From contig NZ_JBFRGR010000017.1 in the NCBI RefSeq assembly GCF_052115445.1, positions 84,240 to 148,239 on the forward strand: a stretch of DNA of 64,000 nucleotides, written 5' to 3'. A program made the translations under genes and the position numbers. Below, in pieces: positions 51,935 through 61,530 of this stretch (positions are counted from its first letter, which is position 1; each line of letters begins with the position of its first letter). The notes beneath the pieces were generated by a model, which made no database searches, was not told where the DNA came from, and saw nothing but the letters and a program-made list of their open reading frames with translations. This DNA comes from Paenibacillus_E sp052115445. GTDB taxonomy: Bacteria > Bacillota > Bacilli > Paenibacillales > NBRC-103111.

Positions 51935-54640
51935 TTAGAATGACAAAGAGAAGGAGTTTGTACGCTGTACTTTAAATTGATAGATTCCTGAGCCAAGCTC
52001 AATCCTTACATCGCCTGCAACTTCCCGAACACTTTGAATGCCTGGAACTGTATCTAGATTCTGACCCTGACATGTCACTTCCGTAAGAGTAGATTTAGCT
52101 AAGATGACCTCTCCGCTGGTGTTTGGCGGGAGCTGGAACGTATACCGAATGTCCCCCGATTCTTCAATGGACCATTCACTGCGAACCTCCCCGTAATTCG
52201 TGATGAGAGATGCTTTGGCATACGTTAGGCCAGAATCTGGCCGAGGTCGGAAGCTCATGCGTTTGTAACCTGGCTGCGAGTCATCAGAATCCAAGCCTGC
52301 TACTCTGCGATATAACCAGTCGCCAATGGATCCATAAGCATAATGATTATAGGAATTCATACTATCACTCCAGAACGTACCATCCGGTTTGATGCCATCC
52401 CAGTGCTCCCAAATCGTGGTAGCCCCTTGATGAATGGGGTACAGCCAAGACGGATAGTCCTCTTGCAGGACAAGCTTGACGGCCACATCATGATAGCCAT
52501 TTTCCGAGAGCACATGACATAGATACGGCGTGCCGACAAAGCCCGTCGTCAGATGATATTTTTGCTCTTTGACATACTCGACAAGGGTCGCTGCTAAGCG
52601 TTCCCGAACGCTTCCCTGAACAAGACCGAACATTAGCGGAAGCACATGTGCAGTTTGTGTATGTGCTGCTAATCTTCCGCTTGGTGTCACAAACTCCGCA
52701 GTGAAAGCTTCAACAATGCGCTCGTAGAGCGCTGTGTATTCAGCGACATCCTCTTCGCGTCCCAGGACTTCCGCTGTTTTGACAAAAAGCGAAGTCGAAT
52801 ACGCATAGAAGCAAGTTGCGATTAGATCTTTGGGCGTTGCCCCGATACAACTACCCTCTTTGGCGTCGAGTCCGAGCCAATCGCCGAAGTGGAAGCCCGT
52901 TTGCCACAAGTATTCATTCTCACCTTGCTGGCGGATATAAGTAATCCAACCCTTCATACTGTCATACTGCTCTTCCAGCACGCGCTGGTCCCCATACACC
53001 TGATAGAGCGTCCATGGGCAGATCACCGCCGCATCTCCCCAAGCTGAAGAAGAATGCTCGTTTTCTCTCAGGACTTGCGGAATCACGAATGGTACGCCTC
53101 CATCCTCACGCTGATCTGCTTTCAAATCACGCAACCACTTGCTGAAGAAGAGGGCCACATCATAATTGAAGGCCGCTGTTCGAATGAACACCTGCGCATC
53201 CCCTGTCCAACCCAGCCTCTCATCACGCTGCGGACAGTCCGTCGGCACATCAAGGAAATTCCCCCGCTGCCCCCACACAATATTTCGCTGCAGCTGATTG
53301 AGAAGTTCGTGAGAACATTCAAATGTCCCCTTCGCCACCATGTCGGTGTGGATAACCAGACCCGTAAAACATGCAGCATCAAATGCAACATCTTGTGGCC
53401 ATCCCATAACTTTGACATAACGGAAGCCTTGGAAGGAGAAATGCGGCGCATACGATTCCTCACCCTGTCCACTACACACATAAGTAACCAATTGCTTCGC
53501 CGACCTCAGATTGCCAATATAGAAATTGCCTTGTGCATCAAGCACTTCTGCATGCAGCAGTTCGATGCGTGTACCCGCGGGCAGCGTAAATCGCATCTCT
53601 ATTTTCCCTACCATATTTTGCCCAAAATCAAGCACGGTTTCCCCTGACGGAGTTTCGATGACAGCGATAGGCTTCAGCTGTTCCGTCACGCGAGAGGGTT
53701 CATTTTCTTGCATAACCAATGTTTCTTTGCCATAGCCGAGTTCAATACTCGCAGTCCAATCTTGATCATCATAACTCGGCAAACTCCAACCCGTGAGCTC
53801 CAAACCAGCATCGTAGGTTTCACCATGATAAAGCTCTGACATGCGGACGGGCCCAAGGGACGTTCGCCAAGAGGAATCGCTGACTACGATCTCTTCGGTA
53901 CCATCCTCATAGACAATATGCATTTGCATAAGCAGCGCCCTTACGCTTCCAAAAACATTCCGCTGATGTGTCCATGCCAGATTTCCTTTGAACCAACCGT
54001 TCGCCAATACCGCGCCAATGGTGTGCTCCGTCCCTGACATCAGACTGTTCGTGACATCGTAGCTCTGAACCTGCAGACGATGCTTGTAGCTGGTCCAGCC
54101 TGGCGTCAACTCCCAATCGCCAACCCGCGAACCATTAAGCTCTAGTTCATATACCCCATGACTTGTCGCATAAATCGTCGCCTTGCGAATCTCCCCGCTT
54201 ACACGGAAGTTTTTCCGAAGNTAGTAGGCTTCTTCCGCATCTGCGTCAATATGTGTAGGATCTGGAGTAATCCAATTCGCTTGCCAATCTGTTGGTTGAA
54301 GCTGTCCCATTTCCCAGTAAGCGATTTCACTCCATGGCGAAGCCAAACCGGATTGATTCCATACCTTCACGCGATAGAAATATCGAGTCCGCGGCTGCAG
54401 CTCAAGTCCTGCATAGGCAACAAGCACAGATTGCTCTGAAGCGATACGATCCGTATCCCAAACCAAGCTCGCTGGTTCGAAATCACTAGAATGCATGCTC
54501 ACCTGAATCTGATAGGCTGATTGCACAGTAGCGTTAGTGTCAGCTTCGAGCTGCCAAGTAAAGCGTGGCCCAGCAGTATCCAATCCGATTGGATTAACTT
54601 GATATTCACAAAACAAAGCTGAAATACGAATAGAACTCAT
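51935..54640 (-). CDS. Alpha-L-rhamnosidase, GH78
   Basis: A 901-residue glycoside hydrolase family 78 protein, removing terminal alpha-L-rhamnose from glycosides or polysaccharides. Domain order: N-terminal beta-sandwich (from about residue 5), a jelly-roll with YELELNGSRVGDWELTPGW near 170, an (alpha/alpha)6 catalytic barrel with DCPQRDERLGWTGDAQVF near 470 (general acid Glu) and TTIWEHWDG near 755 (second carboxylate), and a C-terminal beta domain. No signal peptide, so it probably acts on imported oligosaccharides. AGGAGG precedes the ATG. It stands alone, but two sugar importers and a 6-deoxysugar operon are in the window. One N lies near codon 140. Confidence 0.93.
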   Translation of the reverse strand: MSSIRISALFCEYQVNPIGLDTAGPRFTWQLEADTNATVQSAYQIQVSMHSSDFEPASLVWDTDRIASEQSVLVAYAGLELQPRTRYFYRVKVWNQSGLASPWSEIAYWEMGQLQPTDWQANWITPDPTHIDADAEEAYXLRKNFRVSGEIRKATIYATSHGVYELELNGSRVGDWELTPGWTSYKHRLQVQSYDVTNSLMSGTEHTIGAVLANGWFKGNLAWTHQRNVFGSVRALLMQMHIVYEDGTEEIVVSDSSWRTSLGPVRMSELYHGETYDAGLELTGWSLPSYDDQDWTASIELGYGKETLVMQENEPSRVTEQLKPIAVIETPSGETVLDFGQNMVGKIEMRFTLPAGTRIELLHAEVLDAQGNFYIGNLRSAKQLVTYVCSGQGEESYAPHFSFQGFRYVKVMGWPQDVAFDAACFTGLVIHTDMVAKGTFECSHELLNQLQRNIVWGQRGNFLDVPTDCPQRDERLGWTGDAQVFIRTAAFNYDVALFFSKWLRDLKADQREDGGVPFVIPQVLRENEHSSSAWGDAAVICPWTLYQVYGDQRVLEEQYDSMKGWITYIRQQGENEYLWQTGFHFGDWLGLDAKEGSCIGATPKDLIATCFYAYSTSLFVKTAEVLGREEDVAEYTALYERIVEAFTAEFVTPSGRLAAHTQTAHVLPLMFGLVQGSVRERLAATLVEYVKEQKYHLTTGFVGTPYLCHVLSENGYHDVAVKLVLQEDYPSWLYPIHQGATTIWEHWDGIKPDGTFWSDSMNSYNHYAYGSIGDWLYRRVAGLDSDDSQPGYKRMSFRPRPDSGLTYAKASLITNYGEVRSEWSIEESGDIRYTFQLPPNTSGEVILAKSTLTEVTCQGQNLDTVPGIQSVREVAGDVRIELGSGIYQFKVQRTNSFSLSF

Positions 54641-54868
54641 GGGTTTTTCCTCCTAGATACACGGGCAGTCGTGTTAGATGTACTTCCTTATTTATTGCAC
54701 CTTTACGACTTATTGTAGAGCATCCCTCTTCTTGTTTATAAGGTGTATCCAGACATTTATATAGGTGAAACACGACAATATCTATTTTGTATTGCGATAC
54801 CCTTAATTTCCATGTATAAATCGAATAGTATAAAGTTATATGAACTCATGAATAGGAAGGCGCTTATT

Positions 54869-55390
54869 ATGCTACAAAAAACACACAGTGTCGCTGGAAT
54901 GATTGCAGCCGAAATCGTACTCATTCATGGCGACATCAGTTTCTTCACATGGGATGCTGCAGGTTCTTTATTACTCGGTTGTTTGGCGGGCACCTTAGCC
55001 GATGTAGATAAACCAGGTTCCACCATGGCCAAGGTTCTCTTCCCTTTATCTGCCTTGCTTNATGTTTTGAAAATCAAACATCGAACATTGACGCATTCTT
55101 TGCTTTTCATGGCGCTGCTCGCGATGATATGCTTACCTCTGCCGCCATTATATTTCTGGGTATTCATCCTTTCGTATGCTTCCCATCCCTTAATCGACCT
55201 ACTGAACGATCGAGGTGTCCAGCTCTTCTGGCCGATCACACTCAGAATCCGACTGCTCCCCAAATGGATTGCAATCGACACCGGTTCCGCGAGTGAAACG
55301 GTATTCCGTTGGGTTTTACTTGTTGTCTGTCTAGTACTTCCATTTTGGAACTATGTATTGCCCTATCTGCCTTATTCATTTACAAAATGA
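54869..55390 (+). CDS. YdjM-family membrane-bound metal-dependent hydrolase
   Basis: A membrane protein of about 173 residues in the YdjM/DUF457 family, annotated as membrane-bound metal-dependent hydrolases. Family His and Asp motifs are visible: QKTHSVAGMIAAE at the start, GTLADVDKPGS near residue 45, KHRTLTHSLLF near 70 and SHPLIDLLNDRGVQLFWPI near 105. About four hydrophobic segments. I chose the ATG at 54869 because AGGAAGG lies ten bases upstream; longer in-frame starts exist but lack support. Function not established. One N lies at 55062. A strong shared terminator follows. Confidence 0.87.
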   Translation: MLQKTHSVAGMIAAEIVLIHGDISFFTWDAAGSLLLGCLAGTLADVDKPGSTMAKVLFPLSALLXVLKIKHRTLTHSLLFMALLAMICLPLPPLYFWVFILSYASHPLIDLLNDRGVQLFWPITLRIRLLPKWIAIDTGSASETVFRWVLLVVCLVLPFWNYVLPYLPYSFTK

Positions 55391-55397
55391 GACCAAA

Positions 55398-55434
55398 AAA
55401 AATCGCTGATTTGGCTGACCAAATCGCGATTTTT
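55398..55434. terminator. Bidirectional terminator between convergent genes
   Basis: AAAAATCGC and GATTTGG pair with CCAAATC and GCGATTTTT around CTGA, with one bulged T. The arms give a T run on both strands, serving the YdjM-like gene and the sensor kinase. Confidence 0.92.
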
Positions 55435-55444
55435 GTCATTTCTG

Positions 55445-57217
55445 TTATTGCATGGGAATCGAAAGCTGAAAACAAATAAAGCCTTCCTCCACTTTAACTT
55501 CAATCGTTCCCCGATAATATTCAACTCGTTCCTTAACCACTGGCAAACCGAGCCCTTGATGTCCACCTTCTAACTTGGTGCTATAGCCGATCGCGAACAA
55601 ATCCGTGTCGTCTTCCAGATGAAACGATGGATTCACCCGATTCTTCACAGAAATCTTCACATCGTTCAATTCCTTCCAGCCTTTCACAGACACCTCTCGC
55701 TCTTCTGCTNGGAATTTATTCGCTTCATCAAAGGCATTATCAATGAGATTCCCGATAATTTTCACGAGATCGACCGATTTCACACCAAGAGATAGCCCAT
55801 CCAGACCTGTAAACTCATAGCTAAAAGAGACTTTGGTTCGCATCGCTAGCGTTATTTTCGATTGAATCAATGCAGCGATAGCTGGCTGTCCAATTCGAAT
55901 AATATCATTGACTTCATTAATTTCCTCAATTAATTCCTCCATGTAACGCAGTTGATCCTCTTTTTTTCCATTGGCCAATAAGGCGTATAGGGTTTGCACA
56001 TGATTCAGGAAATCATGTCGTTGACTGCGAATCGTCGCAAACATGAGGTCTACATTTTGAATATACATTTCTTGTGTGGACTGAACGGCTGTTTCACGCG
56101 ACTTCGTATTGAATCGGAATACGAGGAATACAAGAATACAACTGAATAAGGTAAATAGAACAATGATCAGAGCAACACGAATAAGTTGGTCATTTAACGT
56201 CTTCTGTATGGACTGGTAGTCCGAAACAATGGTGATCACATAAGGTATTTCCCGCTGAACATCCGTTATTCTCTCTTTAATGGGCACATACACAAATGTC
56301 TTCAGAATCGGTTTTCCCTCATAGCTTTCAACCACACTTACTGGCTTTTCGTCCTGAATAGCACGTTTGAAATTCGTGAAATCATTCACATGAATGATAT
56401 TTTGTGTACCAAATAGCAGAGGACGGTCATAAAGGGAAACATACATAATGCCATTCGGTCTCGTATATTCCTTCGGCTTCGTACCGAATGTGATCCCGTT
56501 TAATCCGGAAATTTCTATAATATCCGGATTGGATGTCAGTGTTTTTTTGACTATCGTATCCGCACCAATAATATCCTTGAACTTCTTAATTTTACCTGCA
56601 TTTACAAACACACAAATGATATAATTCGTTTCCCCATCGTAATAATAGCCAAATTTACTAACATCGCTCGTGCCTGAAGCAGGCACCTCATAAATCCCCG
56701 ACCAGAAATTAGGAAGTTTTTGCCCTTCAGGAATCGTCACTTTGTGGTATTTCAGCAGTTGGTCAAAAGCGGTAAACCAATATCCGAATGAACTTGTGCT
56801 TGTAAGTGTTAATTCTTTAGGTTCGGACGATTTGCCAACCATGATATCATCGCCAATGCCAGTTCGTTTCATGAGTGAAATNCCGTCCACACCAGCTTTC
56901 TCTGCAAGGGGAACAAGTTGTTCATTCGTTACCTTGTCAATATCGGGATCTAGCTTTGTTTTGGCAAAGATAGCGGCAGATCGCAATTGTTCCCCAATCA
57001 AATCTTCCACGAAGAAGGCTCCCGCTTCCGACTGTTCAATCGACGTTCGAATTTGATTCGCTGTCGTTGCCATTTGTTCTGACTTTTCCTGCGTTAATAT
57101 AGATTTCGCATACCAATAATAGGAGCTGTTGTTCGTAATTAATAACAAGATAACAATTATAAAAGTGATGTAAATAACTCTTCTGTTTATTCTCATGAAG
57201 TTGTCACACTTTCTCAT
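55445..57217 (-). CDS. Membrane sensor histidine kinase, Spo0B/CitA-like core
   Basis: A 590-residue sensor kinase. Two spans (about residues 13-30 and 355-378) flank a long extracellular Cache-type sensor. The cytoplasmic part has a Spo0B/CitA-like dimerisation segment with phospho-His in SQRHDFLNHVQTLYALL (about 410) and a compact ATPase domain: KIIGNLIDNAFDEANKF, then HQGLGLPVVKERVEYYRGTI. No response regulator is adjacent, so it is an orphan here. The start is uncertain between ATG codons at 57217 and 57196; neither has a strong ribosome site. Two N bases lie in the gene. Signal unknown. Confidence 0.9.
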   Translation of the reverse strand: MRKCDNFMRINRRVIYITFIIVILLLITNNSSYYWYAKSILTQEKSEQMATTANQIRTSIEQSEAGAFFVEDLIGEQLRSAAIFAKTKLDPDIDKVTNEQLVPLAEKAGVDXISLMKRTGIGDDIMVGKSSEPKELTLTSTSSFGYWFTAFDQLLKYHKVTIPEGQKLPNFWSGIYEVPASGTSDVSKFGYYYDGETNYIICVFVNAGKIKKFKDIIGADTIVKKTLTSNPDIIEISGLNGITFGTKPKEYTRPNGIMYVSLYDRPLLFGTQNIIHVNDFTNFKRAIQDEKPVSVVESYEGKPILKTFVYVPIKERITDVQREIPYVITIVSDYQSIQKTLNDQLIRVALIIVLFTLFSCILVFLVFRFNTKSRETAVQSTQEMYIQNVDLMFATIRSQRHDFLNHVQTLYALLANGKKEDQLRYMEELIEEINEVNDIIRIGQPAIAALIQSKITLAMRTKVSFSYEFTGLDGLSLGVKSVDLVKIIGNLIDNAFDEANKFXAEEREVSVKGWKELNDVKISVKNRVNPSFHLEDDTDLFAIGYSTKLEGGHQGLGLPVVKERVEYYRGTIEVKVEEGFICFQLSIPMQ

Positions 57218-57396
57218 TTTGTATGCTGGACATTACAATTCTGCGCAAAAAAAATTGCGATAACATTTCGACAAATTGCGCAGAAATCACTGCCACGTTA
57301 TGTTAGTATAGTAGCTGAAGAATTCGTTGTCTATCAATTAAAAGGTATTCTCACCTTTATTTGGGTATATTATAAAATTGCGGGAGGAAATATCAT

Positions 57397-58179
57397 ATGC
57401 CAGCTACTGCTTTAATTACAGGTGCATCCTCGGGAATAGGTGAAGCTTTTGCACGTAAATTGGCTGCCAAAGGACATCCGCTCATTCTAGTTGCGCGGTC
57501 CAAAGCCAAATTAGATGAGCTAGCTAACGAGTTGTCCCGTAAATACGCGATTCAAGTAGACGTGATCGAGATTGACTTAACAAGCGCNAATGCAGCGGCC
57601 GAAGTTTTCAAGCAAACGGAGCAGCTTGGTCGGCATGTCGGCATGCTCATCAACAATGCTGGCTTTGGTTTAAGCGGCGAGTTTCTAGCTCATACCGCGG
57701 ACAAATATCATCAGCAGATCACATTAAACATTACCGCTGTTATGGAGTTAACCCATCTCTATTTGCCTGCCATGGTTCAAAAAGGCGAAGGCGCCATCAT
57801 CAATGTAGCCTCCTTATTAGCGTTCTTCCNGTTCCCCTATTGTTCCGTGTACAGTGCAACCAAAGCTTTCGTCCTTTCTTTTACCGAATCCTTATGGGAA
57901 GAATATCGTCACAAGGGTATCCAGCTTCTAGCCTTGTGTCCAGGTCCTACAGATACGAAGTTCTTCGATACCGCCAAGGAAGTTGAAACGAAGAGCAAGC
58001 GGACTCCTGAACAAGTCGTCGATACGGCAATGAAAGCACTTGGCAAGAGGTCATCTTTCGTCCTTGATGGAGCTAATAATACTTTCACTGCATTACTTGC
58101 AAGGATCCTCCCGAGACAAACGATGCTTAAAATATTTGGGTCTACCATTCGTAAATCCATGCAGCATAAATCGTCCTAA
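57397..58179 (+). CDS. Short-chain dehydrogenase/reductase
   Basis: A 260-residue classical SDR oxidoreductase. Cofactor motif TALITGASSGIGEAFARKLA (about residues 3-22), NNAGFG near 88, Ser in NVASLLAF near 138 and catalytic YSATKAFV near 153 (YxxxK). The Arg in VARSKAKL near residue 35 suggests NADPH preference. GGGAGG lies just before the ATG. A divergent sensor kinase lies upstream, and a GreA-type factor starts about 100 bases downstream. Substrate unknown. Two N bases lie in the gene. Confidence 0.92.
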   Translation: MPATALITGASSGIGEAFARKLAAKGHPLILVARSKAKLDELANELSRKYAIQVDVIEIDLTSXNAAAEVFKQTEQLGRHVGMLINNAGFGLSGEFLAHTADKYHQQITLNITAVMELTHLYLPAMVQKGEGAIINVASLLAFFXFPYCSVYSATKAFVLSFTESLWEEYRHKGIQLLALCPGPTDTKFFDTAKEVETKSKRTPEQVVDTAMKALGKRSSFVLDGANNTFTALLARILPRQTMLKIFGSTIRKSMQHKSS

Positions 58180-58277
58180 TTGAGATCAACACAAATAATA
58201 CCTTATGCCGATTGCTTTACTTGTCTCATAGACTTTAGTAGTATAGCTAATATCGAATGAAACGAGGTGCTTTACTT

Positions 58278-58748
58278 TTGTCCAATGATGAAATCATTTT
58301 NACCCCTGAGGGTTTACGCAGTTTAGAGCTTGAACTTGAAGATCTGAAAACAGTGAAGCGTAAGGAATTAGCAGAACGTATCAAATTGGCTATCTCCTAC
58401 GGTGACCTCAAGGAAAATAGCGAATATCATTCTGCCAAGAACGACCAGTCATTCATGGAAACACGTGTTCTTACGATTGAACGGATGCTCAAAAAAGCAA
58501 AAGTCGTGAAGAATACTGGTACTTCCAAAGTACAAGTCGGTTCTACTGTTGTATTAAATGACGTGGAATTCGCCGAAAAAATCGAGTACAAAATTGTAGG
58601 TTCGCAAGAAGCCAATGTCAACGAAAATAAAATTTCGTATGAAAGTCCGCTTGGCATCTCCCTCATGAATAAGTCGGTAGGCGATGTCATTAGTGTGAAT
58701 GCCCCCATGGGCATTATAAGCTACGAGCTTCTAGAGATTCGCATATAG
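58278..58748 (+). CDS. GreA/GreB-family transcription elongation factor
   Basis: About 156 residues, the usual GreA length. The N-terminal coiled coil ends with the acidic tip of functional Gre factors (SYGDLKENSEYHSAKNDQ), which enters the RNA polymerase secondary channel to rescue backtracked complexes; the C-terminal domain is FKBP-like (VGSTVVLNDVEFAEKIEYKI, PLGISLMNKSVGDVI). The best start is a TTG at 58278 with GAGGTG upstream; an in-frame ATG at 58257 overlaps that ribosome site. Paenibacillus genomes often have more than one Gre-like gene, so this may be a paralogue. One N lies near codon 8. Confidence 0.88.
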   Translation: MSNDEIIXTPEGLRSLELELEDLKTVKRKELAERIKLAISYGDLKENSEYHSAKNDQSFMETRVLTIERMLKKAKVVKNTGTSKVQVGSTVVLNDVEFAEKIEYKIVGSQEANVNENKISYESPLGISLMNKSVGDVISVNAPMGIISYELLEIRI

Positions 58749-58761
58749 CTCCTATTAAGAA

Positions 58762-58808
58762 AAGCAGTTCGTAACTAGAAATTCTAGTTATGAACTGCTT
58801 CTTTTTAT
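58762..58808 (+). terminator. Terminator, gre gene and racemase (convergent)
   Basis: AAGCAGTTCGTAACTAGAA and TTCTAGTTATGAACTGCTT form a long stem with one mismatch, followed by CTTTTTATTT. It lies between convergent gene ends and overlaps the racemase stop. Confidence 0.9.
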
Positions 58809-59578
58809 TTACCCGTTTGAAGGAAGGCAAGCGCCTTTTCCATCTTCTCTAGGTAGGCGTCATCTAAACTGGAACACATCCATTTCACATGTCCATTCCC
58901 CGTACCTTGCAGTTGGTCGCTGTCCTGCAACACTTGCATTAAGTGATTCACAGTCCNCTTACTTCCATCTACAATTTGAATGTGGTTCGGTAGGATTTGA
59001 CTCAAAACCTCACGATAAAAAGGATAATGTGTACAACCGAGTACAACCGTTCCAAACGCACTTAGATCAAATGGAGCTAATTTGGTCTTAAAATAATCCA
59101 CGATCTGCGGACCATCCATCAAGAGATTTTCACAAAATTGGACCAACTCCGGAAGCGGTACGGAATCTACCATTCCCATATCATCGATGCGGGATACGAG
59201 TTCTCTGTATTTCGCTTCCTGAAGAGTAAGCTTTGTGGCGAATACGAGCACTCTTTTGCCTGATGAACGATTCATCTCTACGGCTGGCTTCACTGCTGGC
59301 TCCATCCCAATGATGGGGATCTGGTGGATTCTCCGCAATTCTGTGATCGCGATACTTGTTGCTGTATTACAGGCGATGACAAGCGCCTTAACTTCTTCTT
59401 GAATAATGGTATCAACGGATTGCTTGACGAAGGTTAGAACCTCATCTTTCGATTTCATACCATAGGGAACATGCGCGGTATCGGCAAAATAAACAAAATC
59501 TTCCTGAGGCATTCGCTTCATGGCTTCGTTCAGAACTGTGATTCCACCTAGACCTGAATCAAAAAAAGCAATTTTCAT
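58805..59578 (-). CDS. murI: Glutamate racemase
   Basis: About 257 residues, converting L- to D-glutamate for peptidoglycan. The paired catalytic Cys sit in VIACNTATSIAITEL (near residue 70) and VLGCTHYPFY (near 180), and the N-terminal motif is FFDSGLGG. I chose the ATG at 59578 because AGGGTG lies six bases upstream; a GTG three codons earlier overlaps that ribosome site. It lies 40 bases downstream of the Cof-type phosphatase gene on the same strand. One N lies at 58957. Bacillus-type genomes may carry two racemases, racE and yrpC; I cannot decide which this matches. Confidence 0.95.
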   Translation of the reverse strand: MKIAFFDSGLGGITVLNEAMKRMPQEDFVYFADTAHVPYGMKSKDEVLTFVKQSVDTIIQEEVKALVIACNTATSIAITELRRIHQIPIIGMEPAVKPAVEMNRSSGKRVLVFATKLTLQEAKYRELVSRIDDMGMVDSVPLPELVQFCENLLMDGPQIVDYFKTKLAPFDLSAFGTVVLGCTHYPFYREVLSQILPNHIQIVDGSKXTVNHLMQVLQDSDQLQGTGNGHVKWMCSSLDDAYLEKMEKALAFLQTGK

Positions 59579-59618
59579 CCTATTCACCCTATTTATTAGC
59601 GTTCTGTCTTAACATATC

Positions 59619-60389
59619 TTAAAGTAGTCCTGCTGTGATAAGACCGTTTCGTACGCCTTCTTCATCCACATGTGTAGTAACATGATCAGCGTATGGCAAT
59701 AAATCCTTATGCGAATTGCCCATTGCAATACCGAATCCAACATAGGAAAGCATCTCCATATCATTCAAACCGTCACCAAAAGCCACCGCATCTTCCGGCT
59801 TCAAGCCGACCAACTCTAGCATCGCCGCTATACCTTGGGCCTTGGAACCACCAGCAGGCAACACATCCATCGCATGTTCGTGCCAACGAATGAGCTTAAA
59901 CTCTGAAAGCAGTCCCTCGTACAAATGTTCATCTTTGGCTTCACAGTGCAGGAAAATTTGATAAATATCGTTCGATTTCCAGAAATGCGGATCATAACTT
60001 GGCAAATCAACTTTTAACGAGGATACAGAGCTATGTACAAATGGGTGATCCTGCGCATCCGTTGCAAATGCATGCTGGCCCTCGAATACGAGCGAATGCT
60101 GATGCGTAGCAGCTAGCTCAACGAGAGCTTCAATCGCGCTCTTAGCGATTACGCGGTGGTAAAGAGGCTCACCTTTGTAGACGGCATATCCGCCATTCAA
60201 GCACACATAGGAATCAATGCCAAGTAACTCCGCCAGTGGCTTAATGAAATAAGGTGCTCGTCCTGTTGCAATAACAGGTTCGATCCCGCTCTTTTTCAGA
60301 TCGTGAATCGCCTTAACGGTGCTTTCTGGCACCTGCTTGTCCTCATTAATTAACGTGCCATCAATATCAAAAAATACTATTTTGTACAC
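59619..60389 (-). CDS. Cof-type HAD-family phosphatase
   Basis: A HAD-superfamily phosphatase of about 256 residues, class IIB (Cof). Catalytic Asp pair in VFFDIDGTLI, motif II near VIATGRAPYF, motif III Lys near GSKAQGIAAML and the metal-binding DD-like GDGLNDMEML near residue 205. I chose a GTG start at 60389 because AAAGGAG lies nine bases upstream and the protein then begins at the HAD core; an in-frame start at 60482 would add an unlikely hydrophobic tail. These enzymes act on sugar phosphates, flavin nucleotides or similar small molecules. Probably co-transcribed with murI. Confidence 0.9.
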   Translation of the reverse strand: MYKIVFFDIDGTLINEDKQVPESTVKAIHDLKKSGIEPVIATGRAPYFIKPLAELLGIDSYVCLNGGYAVYKGEPLYHRVIAKSAIEALVELAATHQHSLVFEGQHAFATDAQDHPFVHSSVSSLKVDLPSYDPHFWKSNDIYQIFLHCEAKDEHLYEGLLSEFKLIRWHEHAMDVLPAGGSKAQGIAAMLELVGLKPEDAVAFGDGLNDMEMLSYVGFGIAMGNSHKDLLPYADHVTTHVDEEGVRNGLITAGLL

Positions 60390-60570
60390 AGTAGGGTTCT
60401 CCTTTGCATTCGAAGCAGTTGTTGCCGCCCCATGTCTCTTTCTCTCAATTAAACACCAAATGCCCAGAAAAAACAAACACAATAAACGGCTGCTCCGCCC
60501 ATTTAGGACGGGAGCGTTTATCTAGAAATATAGCCAATTTGCTATGTGAAACATACAAAATACTAGATTT

Positions 60571-60595
60571 AAAAAAAGAAATCCCTTGGGCTTCT
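60571..60595 (-). terminator. Candidate terminator of the ClpP-like gene
   Basis: On the minus strand AGAAGCCC, AA loop, GGGATTTCT, then TTTTTTT; one mismatch in the stem. It lies 13 bases beyond the stop at 60608. A second imperfect stem (AAACG...CGTTT) lies nearby at about 60490-60525. Confidence 0.6.
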
Positions 60596-60607
60596 CTCCC
60601 ACTTTGC

Positions 60608-61138
60608 CTAAACGATCGTATCAATGATGCCATAGGCTAACGCCTCTTCTGGACTCATGTACCAGTTCCGTTGATGCTCCTTCACACGAGCCAGCTCCTC
60701 AGCTTGCAGACTCGTTTTGGACAAAATACATTCATCATAGATGTTCTGCAGCCGCTGCGTTTCATCCACGCGATTCTTCAAATGCTCCAAATGACCATCA
60801 ATATGTGTGGAAACAGAGTGATACATGAAAGTACTCAGTCGTCCTGCATGCCTTTTGTGCCCGCTAACTGCGATCAGCAAACTCATACTTGCCGCTAGTC
60901 CGTATACATACGTGTGAACGGGTGTTTTACTGTTCTCAATTACATTAATAAGACCAAAGCCATCGTATACACTGCCACCGTTACTATTAATGATCAGGTC
61001 GATCGGCAGGCGTTTATAATCTTTTTCCTTCTTATCTTTGTCGTCATCCCATTGATTAATTTTGATAATTTGCTCAACAATCAGTTTTACAGAGGTCTTA
61101 TTGATGCCATCGAATAGATAAAGGGTTCTGTCACTCAT
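60608..61138 (-). CDS. ClpP-family serine protease (orphan paralogue)
   Basis: A 176-residue member of the ClpP fold. INSNGGSVYDGFGL, YGLAASMSLLIAVSG (catalytic Ser in AASM) and STFMYHSVS (His) match the family pattern, in which ClpP forms a barrel fed by a Clp ATPase. A lysine- and aspartate-rich insertion (DDDKDKKEKDYKR, about residues 31-43) is unlike housekeeping ClpP, which is about 195 residues. GGAGG lies six bases before the ATG. It is not next to a Clp ATPase. It may be a regulatory paralogue, or akin to ClpP-like proteins from phages or translocation-enhancing families. Confidence 0.85.
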   Translation of the reverse strand: MSDRTLYLFDGINKTSVKLIVEQIIKINQWDDDKDKKEKDYKRLPIDLIINSNGGSVYDGFGLINVIENSKTPVHTYVYGLAASMSLLIAVSGHKRHAGRLSTFMYHSVSTHIDGHLEHLKNRVDETQRLQNIYDECILSKTSLQAEELARVKEHQRNWYMSPEEALAYGIIDTIV

Positions 61139-61530
61139 AACATGCCTCCTGTCCGTATGGCCTTGTATTACAGTAGTCTATTCTCGGCTTGGAAACTTTG
61201 TAACTCTTTCCGCGCTGTTTTCAGATTTTTGGGCGAAAAAGAGCCCCTCCCTCCCCAAAAGGGAAGAAGCGGCTCTCCTAACTACGCTTAGTACATACTC
61301 AACGCTTACTGGGGGCATCCAGAATTTTCCTCGCTTATCGTTGTAATCACTCGCGTAATGCCCCTCCATTTGCTGACAAAAACAAAAAGCCGCTCTCATC
61401 ACGATCTCTGAAAGGAATATCTCCTCAGAAACCATGAAGAAAACGGCGTGTGCATCACTACAATTTTAACATTATTTTACATAAGTATTCTTGGATTAAG
61501 CCTTAATTGCCATGGGTCAAATAACTCTAC
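61139..61530. other. Intergenic region without a convincing gene
   Basis: Apart from a terminator-like hairpin (61236-61277) I see no supported gene. A minus-strand reading frame here (61178-61435) runs through the hairpin and has no well-placed start. Confidence 0.5.
61236..61277 (-). terminator. Terminator-like hairpin
   Basis: On the minus strand GAGAGCC, inner CTTCCC/GGGGAG-type pairing and GGCTC, followed by TTTTT. It is about 250 bases beyond the alkyltransferase-like gene and could be the end of that operon. Confidence 0.65.

Noticed and set aside
53054..53647. Long plus-strand reading frame (197 codons)
   Set aside because: It lies entirely within the GH78 rhamnosidase gene on the other strand and has no own ribosome site.
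61178..61435. 85-residue minus-strand reading frame
   Set aside because: It runs through a terminator-like hairpin, has no well-placed ribosome site and no recognisable family.
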